This document shows positions 24,581-32,122 of a DNA stretch of 64,000 nt, piece after piece. This DNA is from Spirochaetales bacterium (GTDB lineage Bacteria > Spirochaetota > Spirochaetia > Treponematales > UBA12059), in assembly GCA_016926955.1 (NCBI GenBank), contig JAFGNN010000074.1, forward strand, positions 1 through 64,000, read 5' to 3'. Both the position numbers and the translations under genes were made by a program. Numbering within the stretch: position 1 is the stretch's first letter; every line of letters starts with the position of its first letter. The notes below the pieces were generated by a model that saw only the letters and a program-made list of their open reading frames with translations, was not told the DNA's origin and ran no database searches.

Positions 24581-26764
24581 ATGTCCGATGAAACCGCGCC
24601 GCGTGCCACTTCCCCGGGAAACTCCGTCGAAGCCCAGGTCGCCCGACTCGCCCTGCTGCAGGGGACCGACCCGGGCCTCTTCGTGCTGGCGGTCCACGCC
24701 TTCGTGGAGGCCTGGCTTCGCGCCCGCGTGAGCGTCAGCGAGCCCTCCACCCACGTGTTCCAGAAGCTGGTCGACGCGTACATCGAACGCGAGGAACGGC
24801 GGCTCGGCCGCTTCGACCCGCAATTGCGGGTGTTCAAACGGCTCACCGAAAGCCACTGGCTGACCAACCAGGTCAGGCATCAATTCGCCACGGTCCAGGT
24901 CGAAGCGGCGGAAATGGCCACCGCGCAGTTCAAGGAATTCTGCCGCGTCGCCAGGATTCCGCGGGGCGAGGCGCTCGCGCGGCTCGAACGCTACATCGCG
25001 GCCTGGGACGAACGCGTTCCGATCGGAGCGTACGTCGAGGAGAACAAGCGCCTCCGCGAGCTCCAGGCGAAGACCGCGGCCGAGGCGCGGCAGGCGGTCG
25101 AGCGACAGGCCCGGCTCGAAGCGGCCGAGACGGAGGCCGCGGCCGCGTCCGCGCGGTACGGGGAAGCGGCGCGCCGCATCGCGGAGCTCGAAGGCCGCGT
25201 CGGCGCCAAGGACGCGAAGTACGACGAGCTCCGCCGCAAGGCCCGCGACGAGCGCCTCGCCGCTGAAGCCGAGCTCGAAGCCGTCCGCGAAAAGCTCGCC
25301 GGATTCGAGGACCAGGCGGAGTACGTCGAGCTGCTTTCCAAGATGACCGACTACACGCGGACCCGCGCCGATTACGAGCGGGCCGTCATCCGCCTGAGCG
25401 AAGAGCAGAAGACCGTGCTCAGGCAGATCCGGCTCGACAAGGACTTCCTCGTCAAGGGCGCCGCCGGCACGGGAAAGACGCTCGTCCTCCTCAAGGCGGT
25501 GGAAAAGGCCAAGGGCGGCTCAAAGATGGGCGAGCTCGGCATGGAAGAGCTCTCCGGCTCCATCGCGCTCCTCACCTACACCAACACCCTGGTCAAGTAC
25601 GATGCCTGGCTCGCCTCGCTCATCGCGCTCGACGAGGGCGACCGCATAACGACGGCGGACAAGTTTCTCATCGACCGCTTCCGCGAGCTCGAGCCGAAGG
25701 CCCGCGTCGACTACGACGCGGCGAAGGAGCTCGCGGCCAAGGTGCCCTTCCCGCCGATCGACGCGAAGGACCTCGCGGCCGAGGCCGAGACCTTCGTGTG
25801 GGGCAACCTCGTCACGCGCGAAGAGTACGTCGACGAGTGCATCGACCGCGCGGGCATGAAGAAGCCGATTCCGAAAAGCCTGCGGGCCGAGGTGTGGGAC
25901 GCCATAGAGTCGCTCGAGCGCATCATGCGCGACTCCCGTCGCTTCTCGACCAACCTGGCCGCCAGTGAAATCGTCCGCGCGGCCGCCGCGGGCGACGCGC
26001 GCCTCTCCAAGGTGGACTACGTCTTCGTCGACGAAGCCCAGGACCTTTCGGCCGCGGTGCTCGGCGCCCTCCGCGCCTCGGCGCGCAAGTGCGCCGTGCT
26101 CGCGGGCGACGGCGACCAGTCGCTCTACCAGCCCTTCATCTCGTTCCGGCGCGCGGGCATCGACATCTCGGGCCGCACGCGCGTCCTCAAGACCAATTTC
26201 CGCAACACGATCCAGCTCCACGAATTCGCCGAGCGCTACCGCGCGAAGTGCCCCGGCCTCGACGCGGAAACCCAGCCCGCCGCCTTCAGGCCCGGCCCGG
26301 CGCCCGAGCTCGTTCTGGCCTCCGACTTCTCCGGCGCCCTGGACCTCGTCGTCGCGAGGGTGGAAACCGCGGTCAAACGGCTCAAATACGACCCCGAGAA
26401 CCTCTGCGTCATCGCGCGCACCAACGACGAGCTTGCCGCCGCCGGCGCCGCGCTCTCGAAGCACGGCTACGCCACCTCGCTCATCAAGGACGAAGGTTTC
26501 TCGTTCGACGAGCGCGGCGCGGTCCGGCTCTGCACCATGAACTCCGCCAAGGGCCTCGACTTTCCCGTGGCCATCGTGCTGGCCGACAAGGTGTTCGGCA
26601 GCGACCCGAGCTGGGACGAGGCGGCGGTCGAGCGCCAGGCGCGCAACTTCTTCTACGTCGCCGTTACGCGCGCCATGGACCACTGCGTCGTCGTCGCGCG
26701 CGAAGGCGCTACCAACCCCGCCGTAGTGGACCTGGTGAAGGCGGCGCGGGGTGAATCGGATTGA
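24581..26764 (+). CDS. UvrD/Rep-like superfamily I helicase with N-terminal coiled coil
   Basis: This is a 727-residue protein. The N-terminal ~165 residues are helical, reminiscent of DUF4145-type domains. About 185-260 is a long coiled coil. The helicase core begins near 270: a Q-like motif LSEEQKTVLRQI, Walker A GAAGTGKT (about 292-299), Walker B YVFVDEAQD (about 480), motif III GDGDQSLYQ, motif IV KTNFRN, motif V near TMNSAKGLDFP and motif VI FFYVAVTRAMD. The 2B-type insertion is small. An AAGGA site lies six bases upstream of the ATG. An HNH nuclease gene begins 57 bases downstream. Helicase-plus-nuclease pairs are frequent in phage defence, though DNA repair is equally possible for this architecture. 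Confidence 0.88.
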   Translation: MSDETAPRATSPGNSVEAQVARLALLQGTDPGLFVLAVHAFVEAWLRARVSVSEPSTHVFQKLVDAYIEREERRLGRFDPQLRVFKRLTESHWLTNQVRHQFATVQVEAAEMATAQFKEFCRVARIPRGEALARLERYIAAWDERVPIGAYVEENKRLRELQAKTAAEARQAVERQARLEAAETEAAAASARYGEAARRIAELEGRVGAKDAKYDELRRKARDERLAAEAELEAVREKLAGFEDQAEYVELLSKMTDYTRTRADYERAVIRLSEEQKTVLRQIRLDKDFLVKGAAGTGKTLVLLKAVEKAKGGSKMGELGMEELSGSIALLTYTNTLVKYDAWLASLIALDEGDRITTADKFLIDRFRELEPKARVDYDAAKELAAKVPFPPIDAKDLAAEAETFVWGNLVTREEYVDECIDRAGMKKPIPKSLRAEVWDAIESLERIMRDSRRFSTNLAASEIVRAAAAGDARLSKVDYVFVDEAQDLSAAVLGALRASARKCAVLAGDGDQSLYQPFISFRRAGIDISGRTRVLKTNFRNTIQLHEFAERYRAKCPGLDAETQPAAFRPGPAPELVLASDFSGALDLVVARVETAVKRLKYDPENLCVIARTNDELAAAGAALSKHGYATSLIKDEGFSFDERGAVRLCTMNSAKGLDFPVAIVLADKVFGSDPSWDEAAVERQARNFFYVAVTRAMDHCVVVAREGATNPAVVDLVKAARGESD

Positions 26765-26821
26765 CGGCGGCGCCGGGAAGCGGGACGATCGGAGCCGGGC
26801 TGCATCCGCAAGGAGTTTTGT

Positions 26822-27772
26822 ATGCGCTTCTACGTCGGTGTCACGGATACGGAATGGTATCGCTTCCTCAGCACGCACAAGACCGAAGATGTCAACTTCT
26901 GGCAGCCGGGCGGCGCCAGGCAGTTCGGCGCCGTCGAGAAAGGCGCGCCGTTCCTGTTCCGGTTAAAAAGTCCCCACAACGCGATCGGCGGCCTCGGGTT
27001 TTTCTCGGCGGCGGCCATCCAGCCGCTCGCGGCCGCCTGGGAATTTTTCGGCATCGCGAACGGGCACTCGAGTTATGCGGAGTTCCGGCGGGTCATTTCG
27101 GCCTACAAGCAAAAGGCGGGCAAGACCGACCTGGGCGCGCTGGAGATCGGTTGCGTCATCTTGAGCGATCCGATCTTCTTCGACGAGGCCGACTGGATCC
27201 GCGAGGTGCCTGCCTGGAGTCCGTCGATCGTCCAAGGGAAAGGCTATGATGACACCGAACCTTCCGGCGCGTGGCTTTGGGACCAGGTTCGGCTCAGGTT
27301 GCTGAAGTACCGATTCTACGAACGCGTTGAAGACAAGCCCTCGGCCCTTTCGCTCGAAAATCCGGAGGAACGCTACCGAGAGACGGTGGCGCGCGTCCGC
27401 GTGGGGCAGGGCGCCTTCCGCCTGCTCGTGGCGAACGCGTACGACCGCGCGTGCGCCATCACGGGCGAGCACACGCTTCCCGTCCTCGAGGCCGCGCACA
27501 TCAAACCCTACGCCGAATCGGGGCCGCATCTCGTCTCCAACGGCCTTCTGCTCCGGTCCGATCTGCATAAGCTCTACGATTCAGGCTATCTGACCGTCAT
27601 GCCCGAGCTCCGCGTCGAAGTCAGTCCTCGGATCAAGGAGGAGTTCAACAACGGCAAGATCTACTACGCCATGCATGGTCAGAACCTCGCGGCCCTGCCC
27701 CGGCGATTTTCCGAGCTGCCCGATCCTGCCTACTTGTCGTGGCACAACGTGAACGTGTTCAAGGCGGGGTGA
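26822..27772 (+). CDS. HNH endonuclease with PUA/EVE-like N-terminal domain
   Basis: The 316-residue protein has an N-terminal ~190-residue domain (FYVGVTDTEWY, FLFRLKSPHNAIGGLGFF) that resembles PUA/EVE/SRA-like readers of modified bases. The C-terminal HNH nuclease at about 205-255 has CAITGEHTLP, EAAHIKPY and NGLLLRSDLHKLYD, with the metal and catalytic His residues visible. Proteins of this layout are annotated as putative modification-dependent or restriction endonucleases. AAGGAG lies six bases before the ATG. No methyltransferase is seen nearby, which would suit a modification-dependent enzyme. Linkage to the upstream helicase suggests a two-gene defence unit, by inference only. Confidence 0.85.
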   Translation: MRFYVGVTDTEWYRFLSTHKTEDVNFWQPGGARQFGAVEKGAPFLFRLKSPHNAIGGLGFFSAAAIQPLAAAWEFFGIANGHSSYAEFRRVISAYKQKAGKTDLGALEIGCVILSDPIFFDEADWIREVPAWSPSIVQGKGYDDTEPSGAWLWDQVRLRLLKYRFYERVEDKPSALSLENPEERYRETVARVRVGQGAFRLLVANAYDRACAITGEHTLPVLEAAHIKPYAESGPHLVSNGLLLRSDLHKLYDSGYLTVMPELRVEVSPRIKEEFNNGKIYYAMHGQNLAALPRRFSELPDPAYLSWHNVNVFKAG

Positions 27773-28112
27773 TAATTCATGGGAAATTCCGAAGCCGCGG
27801 GCAAGCGCGCCGCCCGACGGCAAAGAGGAAAAACAAAATGATCGGGTAAGTTTTGTATTTTCCGGATTGGAGTAAAAGCTAAACGAAATCGGAGCATGAG
27901 ACTCTTGGCAGTTTTGGATAGGAAAATCCGGAAACGGAAAACGAAACGAAACGAAAATCCCTCCCAAAGAAACGAAATCCGAATGTAGGGAATTAGGAAC
28001 GTTATTTATAGATAATATACTACTCATAATTACAGTATTTACGTATAGAAACAACGCGCCTACACTCCCGGCGGATGTTATCCATCGCTCATCCTTTGGA
28101 AGGAGGCTCAAC
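27773..28112 (+). promoter_or_regulatory. AT-rich regulatory region ahead of the RiPP precursor gene
   Basis: This 340-bp stretch has no gene and is markedly AT-rich, unlike the surroundings. It holds an inverted repeat TTTCCGGATT (27859-27868) / AATCCGGAAA (27925-27934). Direct copies of AACGAAATC or AACGAAAATC lie at 27882, 27950 and 27971, and TAATAT-like -10 candidates near 28013. An AGGAGG site follows at 28101-28106. It most likely carries the promoter and operators of the cluster; no single -35/-10 pair is convincing. Confidence 0.5.
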
Positions 28113-28241
28113 ATGTTGACCTTCAAGAAGGCCATGGGTGCTACCACCGAGCTCGGACTGCAGGCTGTTGCCCTGACGCCGGGTGCCTCAAGCACCTGCG
28201 GCGGAGGAAACTGCTCCTGCTGCTCCTGCTGCTCCTGGTAG
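28113..28241 (+). CDS. TOMM (streptolysin-S-like) RiPP precursor peptide
   Basis: This is a 42-residue peptide. The leader contains MLTFKKAM, an F-x-x-x-hydrophobic pattern like that of SagA leaders, and ends VALTPGASS, comparable to the SagA junction VAPGG. The core TCGGGNCSCCSCCSW holds six Cys (C29, C34, C36, C37, C39, C40) plus Ser and Thr, all candidate thiazole/oxazole sites, and ends in Trp. AGGAGG lies six bases upstream of the ATG. The gene is followed by a perfect hairpin and then by radical SAM, ABC, SagB-like, SagC-like and YcaO genes, which fixes its identity. The predicted product is a heavily heterocyclised peptide; whether it is haemolytic, antibacterial or something else is unknown. 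Confidence 0.88.
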   Translation: MLTFKKAMGATTELGLQAVALTPGASSTCGGGNCSCCSCCSW

Positions 28242-28248
28242 GTAACCG

Positions 28249-28280
28249 GTGATCCATGCCGCGAAAGCGGCATGGATCAC
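28249..28280 (+). terminator. Perfect 14-bp hairpin with GAAA loop after the precursor gene
   Basis: GTGATCCATGCCGC pairs with GCGGCATGGATCAC across a GAAA tetraloop. There is no following T-run, so it is an attenuator, RNA stabiliser or processing site rather than a strong terminator. It would let the precursor be made in excess over the enzymes. It also covers the ATG at 28272, arguing for a later start of the next gene. Confidence 0.7.
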
Positions 28281-28307
28281 GTGAGCTGCCCGGCAGGAGT
28301 GGTTCGA

Positions 28308-29429
28308 GTGGTCGCGACAGTCTTCATGAACACCAAGTGCCAGTTGCGATGCCGCTACTGCTTCGGCTGGGACGACAAGGATTCCGACGACAAGGTTCTC
28401 TCGGCCGAAAAGGCCGAGCTCCTTTTCGACGCGTTGAAATCCCGCGGAGTCAGATACCTCACCCTCACCGGCGGCGAACCGCTGCTGCATCCGGAATTCA
28501 GGGCGATCATAAAGCTGGCGCACGATCGCGGGTTCTGGATAAACATCCTGACAAACGGCTTGGCGGTCGATGCCCCGCTCGTGGATTTCCTGGCCGGATT
28601 CTGGCGGCTCCAGGTTCGCGTGAGCCTCGAAGGCGCGAATCCCGAAATCCATGACTATTTCCGGGGCCGGGGCAATTTCGCCCGGGCCGTTCGAGGCATG
28701 GACGCGCTTGTTTCGGGCGGGGTCCAGGTCGGCGTCGGCCTGACCATCTACGAGGAAAACCGCGACCAGGTCGAACCCGTCGTAAGACTTTGCGTCGAAC
28801 GCGGGTGCTCTTCGCTCCGCGTGGTGCCCGTCATCCGCATTGAACGGGGAACGGGCGCAGCCACGTCCGTCGAACTCTATCGGGGCATATTGGCCGACCT
28901 CGTCCGCGCATCGATCGAGCATCGGCGCGACATCGTACTCAAGCGCGGTCCGTCCGTTCCGCTCGAACCGCTCCTGGCCCGGGCCTGCATCGCGGGCACG
29001 GGTTTCATCGGAATCGAGCACGACCTGACGCTGCTGCCCTGCTCGCTCATCCGCTTCGCGGACGGCATTCCGACGCGCGTCTTCCGCGAGGCCGCGGACC
29101 TGGACGCGTTCGCTGACGACATGCGCGCCTATTTCGAGCGGATCGGTCCGGGCGGGGCGGGCCGTTGCGCCGACTGCGAATTCCTCCAGGTCTGCCGTGG
29201 CGGCTGCCCGGGCGAAAAACTCTCGTTCGGTCTCGGCATGGCGGACGGGCAACCGGTTTGCATGAAGGACCTGGTCATGTCCGTGACGGAAGAATTTCCC
29301 GCCGAGGACGTCCGCCCGCTGGTCGAATCGTGGATCGCGGACCTGAGCTCCCCCGAGGAGTCCGGCGCGGGCGGGTACTGCTCGCGCCAGGCGCCGTTCT
29401 GGAAACTCTCGTTCAGGAGGAGCCGTTAG
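28308..29429 (+). CDS. Radical SAM/SPASM peptide-modifying enzyme
   Basis: Counted from the GTG at 28308 the protein is 373 residues, with the 4Fe-4S motif CxxxCxxC at C11, C15 and C18 (CQLRCRYC). A GGEPLLH motif follows near residue 55, then a TIM-barrel region (LRVSLEG-type strand). The C-terminal auxiliary-cluster region near 287-310 (CADCEFLQVCRGGCPG) is of SPASM/Twitch type. AGGAG lies eight bases before this GTG. An ATG at 28272 is in frame but sits in the hairpin arm without a ribosome site. SPASM enzymes in RiPP clusters form thioethers, C-C bonds or epimerise residues. Its presence beside a YcaO system implies a further modification of the Cys-rich core or its Trp. No RRE domain is obvious. 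Confidence 0.85.
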   Translation: MVATVFMNTKCQLRCRYCFGWDDKDSDDKVLSAEKAELLFDALKSRGVRYLTLTGGEPLLHPEFRAIIKLAHDRGFWINILTNGLAVDAPLVDFLAGFWRLQVRVSLEGANPEIHDYFRGRGNFARAVRGMDALVSGGVQVGVGLTIYEENRDQVEPVVRLCVERGCSSLRVVPVIRIERGTGAATSVELYRGILADLVRASIEHRRDIVLKRGPSVPLEPLLARACIAGTGFIGIEHDLTLLPCSLIRFADGIPTRVFREAADLDAFADDMRAYFERIGPGGAGRCADCEFLQVCRGGCPGEKLSFGLGMADGQPVCMKDLVMSVTEEFPAEDVRPLVESWIADLSSPEESGAGGYCSRQAPFWKLSFRRSR

Positions 29430-30308
29430 ATGCAGTCCGACACTGTCGTCGAGGCCCGCGGGGTCTCCAAGCGCTACGGCAAGCTCGAGGCGCTGATCGA
29501 TGCCAGCTTTACCGTCCGGAGGGGCGAAACCTGCGTGATACTCGGTCCGAACGGCGCAGGCAAGACGACGCTGCTCGAGATACTCGAGGGCATCATGCAG
29601 GCCGACTCCGGCGCTGCGACCCTTTTCGGCCTTCCTCCGGGTCACCTGGAGGCGAAGCGGCGCATCGGCGTCCAGCTCGAGACGGGAAGCTTCGAGAGCG
29701 AGCTGCGCGTCCGCGAGATCGTCGAGCTCTACTCGTCGTTCTATCCGTCTTCGATTCCCGAGCGCGAGTTGCTCGAGTCAGTCGGGCTCTCGGAAAAACG
29801 CGACGCGTTCTTCGGAAAGCTCTCGAAGGGCATGAAGCAGAAAGCCGCCATCGCCGTCGCCCTGGTGAACGATCCCGAGCTCGTGTTCCTCGACGAAGTC
29901 ACGAGCGGTCTCGACGTCGAATCGAGGAAGGTCATCTGGGAATTGATCGGGCGGCTCAAGCGCGACGGGAAGACGGTCGTCCTGACCACGCACGACATAC
30001 AGGAGGCGGGGACCCTGGGCGACTCCGTGATGATCCTCTCGAAAGGCAGGATCGTGGTGAACGAGAGCCTCGGCGGCCTTGTCTCGTCGTTCCCCGTGCG
30101 CTCCAAGGTCAGCTACCTCGGAGGTCCCTACGGCGGACCCGCGGCGCTGGCCGCCCTGTCCATCGCCAAGCGGCAGACCGTGTACACGGACGACCCCGAG
30201 CGCGTGGCCGCGGCCGCGAGGGAATCCGGCGGGCTCGAGGTCGAGATCGCCGGAGTCGACCTCGAGGACGTCTACCGATTCCACATCCGCGGAGGAACGC
30301 CGGAATGA
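29430..30308 (+). CDS. ABC transporter ATP-binding protein of the RiPP exporter (SagG-like)
   Basis: The 292-residue ATPase has Walker A GPNGAGKT near 40, a divergent signature SKGMKQK near 130 (family usually SGGxxQR or SKGMxQK, typical of ABC-2 drug exporters), Walker B LVFLDEVTSGLD near 150, and an H-loop Thr-Thr-His-Asp. A ~70-residue C-terminal extension follows, as in CcmA-type ATPases. It begins right after the radical SAM stop with AGGAGGA eight bases upstream, and overlaps the permease gene by four bases. Together they should export the modified peptide, the role of SagGHI in streptolysin S loci, and may provide self-protection. Confidence 0.9.
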   Translation: MQSDTVVEARGVSKRYGKLEALIDASFTVRRGETCVILGPNGAGKTTLLEILEGIMQADSGAATLFGLPPGHLEAKRRIGVQLETGSFESELRVREIVELYSSFYPSSIPERELLESVGLSEKRDAFFGKLSKGMKQKAAIAVALVNDPELVFLDEVTSGLDVESRKVIWELIGRLKRDGKTVVLTTHDIQEAGTLGDSVMILSKGRIVVNESLGGLVSSFPVRSKVSYLGGPYGGPAALAALSIAKRQTVYTDDPERVAAAARESGGLEVEIAGVDLEDVYRFHIRGGTPE

Positions 30309-31045
30309 AAGCCTACGCGACCTTGTTCCGCATGGAGCTGCTGGCCTGGCTCCGCGTTCCGCTGAACCTGTTCTTCATCGTGGCCTGGCCCGTCCTCTGG
30401 CTTGTCATGATGACCCTGGTCATTCCCGGGGTCGAGCGGGGCATGGCGGGCGACGACCTCCTTTTCTTCTTCCCCTCGTGCATGGCCCTCGTCTGCCTCT
30501 CGGCCATGACCTCGCTCTCCATCCGGATAGCCATAAAGAAAGAGGCGGGAGTCCTCAGGCGTCTTAAGGCGGTGCCGTTCCCTACCGGCGCCTACCTCGC
30601 CGTCCAGTTCGCCTGCTCCGTGGCCATGTCCCTGCTCGGCCTGGCCTGCATCGGACTTGTGGCGGTCGCTATGCGGATGCACCCGCGCGGGTCGCTGCTG
30701 GCGGCGGGTATCCTTTTCCTGCTCGAGTGCTTCGTGTTCTCCGTGCTGGGCTTCCTCGTGGCGGGCGTCTCGCGCCGCATAGCCACCGCGAACATCGTCT
30801 CGATGCTGGTGATGTTCTTCATGATGTTCCTCTCGGACATGTTCATCCCGGTGTCGGATCCCGAAAGCATCGTGTTCCGGATCGGCCGCTGGCTGCCCGC
30901 GCAGCCTTTCCTCGCGGCGACGAGGGGCATCCTGCTTTCGGGCGCGCGGCTGGGCGACTACGTCCCGCAGATCGCCGTGATGGCCGCGTGGGGCGTTTTC
31001 GGCCTCGTCGTTTCCTTGCTGACGTTCAGGTTCGATTCGAAATAG
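30305..31045 (+). CDS. ABC-2 type permease of the RiPP exporter (SagH/I-like)
   Basis: The 246-residue protein has six predicted transmembrane helices and no catalytic motif, matching ABC-2 permeases. The charged loop IKKEAGVLRRLKAVPFPTG between helices 2 and 3 is the usual ATPase-contacting segment of this family (E-x-G-x-x-x-R-L). The ATG overlaps the stop of the ATPase gene (ATGA). There is a single permease, so it presumably works as a homodimer rather than the SagH/SagI heterodimer. Confidence 0.88.
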   Translation: MKAYATLFRMELLAWLRVPLNLFFIVAWPVLWLVMMTLVIPGVERGMAGDDLLFFFPSCMALVCLSAMTSLSIRIAIKKEAGVLRRLKAVPFPTGAYLAVQFACSVAMSLLGLACIGLVAVAMRMHPRGSLLAAGILFLLECFVFSVLGFLVAGVSRRIATANIVSMLVMFFMMFLSDMFIPVSDPESIVFRIGRWLPAQPFLAATRGILLSGARLGDYVPQIAVMAAWGVFGLVVSLLTFRFDSK

Positions 31046-31076
31046 CCGTCCGGCAGGACGGATTCCGGGGGGAATT

Positions 31077-32060
31077 ATGGAGAGGAAGGACGGCCGCAAG
31101 CCGGAGGCCGCGCGAAAGACGCGGATGACCTACGAGCAGCTGCTCGAGGGCGAGATCGGCGTCGTCGCCGACGTGGTGGGGTTCGCCAACAGCCAGATGA
31201 CCTCGATCTATGCGGACACCACGGTCGTGAAGAGCCCCGAGGTCGTCTACCGCGGCGTGCTCTCCTCCCGCAACCGCTTCATCAGCGAGGAATACCTGCT
31301 CAACTTCCGCCGCAGCCGCGCGGACATGTCCCAGATCATCGGCGTGAACAATTACCGGCTGCCGAGCGTGGTCCAATCGCAGGCGTGCAGGCGCCACAAG
31401 GAGGACCCGGCCAAGCTGGTCCCGCTGCCGAAATTCGGCCCCATGAACGAGCCGATCGGCCCGGTGATCCGCTCGAGGCGGAGCTTCCGCGACTACTCGG
31501 GCAGGCCGATCCCGCTCGAGCAGCTCGCGACCATCCTCTACCACGCGCAGGGCATCACCGGAAAGATGGAACTCCGCGGCATACCGAAGACGGTCACCTT
31601 CGACGACGATGACGCGCTCTACGTGCGCGCCGCCCCTTCCGGCGGCGGGCTTTACCCGATCAGCCTCTACGTGTTCGCGATGGGCGTCAAGGACCTGGAG
31701 CGCGGAGCCTACCGCTATGTCCCGGAGCATCACGCCCTGAAACGCGTGGCCAGGCTGGACGCGGATTTCGACGTCAACAGGCTCGGCCAGTTCGGCGAAA
31801 TGAACGCGCAGGCCGCCAACGCGTTTGTGGTGTTCGTCTACGACCTCTACGCGAACTCGCGCAAGTACGGCGATTCTGGCATGGCCTACGCGTTCATCGA
31901 GGCCGGGGAGATATCCGGCCATGTGCACCTGGCGTGCACAGCGCTGGGATTGGGCGCCTGCGACATCGGCGGTTTCTCGAAATCCGAGATCGAGGCGCTG
32001 CTCGGGCTTGACGGGCTTTCGAGGCACGCCATCCATTTCCTCATCATCGGCAATCGGTGA
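31077..32060 (+). CDS. sagB: SagB-type FMN-dependent azoline dehydrogenase
   Basis: This is a 327-residue nitroreductase-fold protein. An N-terminal ~120-residue helical extension precedes the catalytic domain, which has RSRRSFRDYSG near 130, the SagB signature APSGGGLYPISLYVF near 183, and a C-terminal LGLGACDIGGF with LIIGN. The enzyme oxidises thiazolines and oxazolines to aromatic azoles. It follows the permease by 31 bases and carries a GGAATTATGG context with a weak ribosome site. The presence of SagB indicates the final product contains true thiazole or oxazole rings. TOMM dehydrogenases use a Lys-Tyr catalytic pair; its exact position cannot be fixed by eye here. Confidence 0.88.
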   Translation: MERKDGRKPEAARKTRMTYEQLLEGEIGVVADVVGFANSQMTSIYADTTVVKSPEVVYRGVLSSRNRFISEEYLLNFRRSRADMSQIIGVNNYRLPSVVQSQACRRHKEDPAKLVPLPKFGPMNEPIGPVIRSRRSFRDYSGRPIPLEQLATILYHAQGITGKMELRGIPKTVTFDDDDALYVRAAPSGGGLYPISLYVFAMGVKDLERGAYRYVPEHHALKRVARLDADFDVNRLGQFGEMNAQAANAFVVFVYDLYANSRKYGDSGMAYAFIEAGEISGHVHLACTALGLGACDIGGFSKSEIEALLGLDGLSRHAIHFLIIGNR

Positions 32061-32122
32061 ACCCGGAGGGCCCGGCGGAGTCCGGACCCGCGACAAGGAT
32101 CAAACTTAAGGAAGCGACTGAA

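Noticed and set aside
28211..28237. TGCTCC tandem as a microsatellite or CRISPR-like repeat
   Set aside because: It encodes the Cys/Ser core of the RiPP precursor in frame with a strong ribosome site.
29165..31045. 626-residue frame joining radical SAM and permease regions
   Set aside because: Only its last ~246 residues (the permease) are protein-like; the rest is a shadow of the ATPase gene in another frame.
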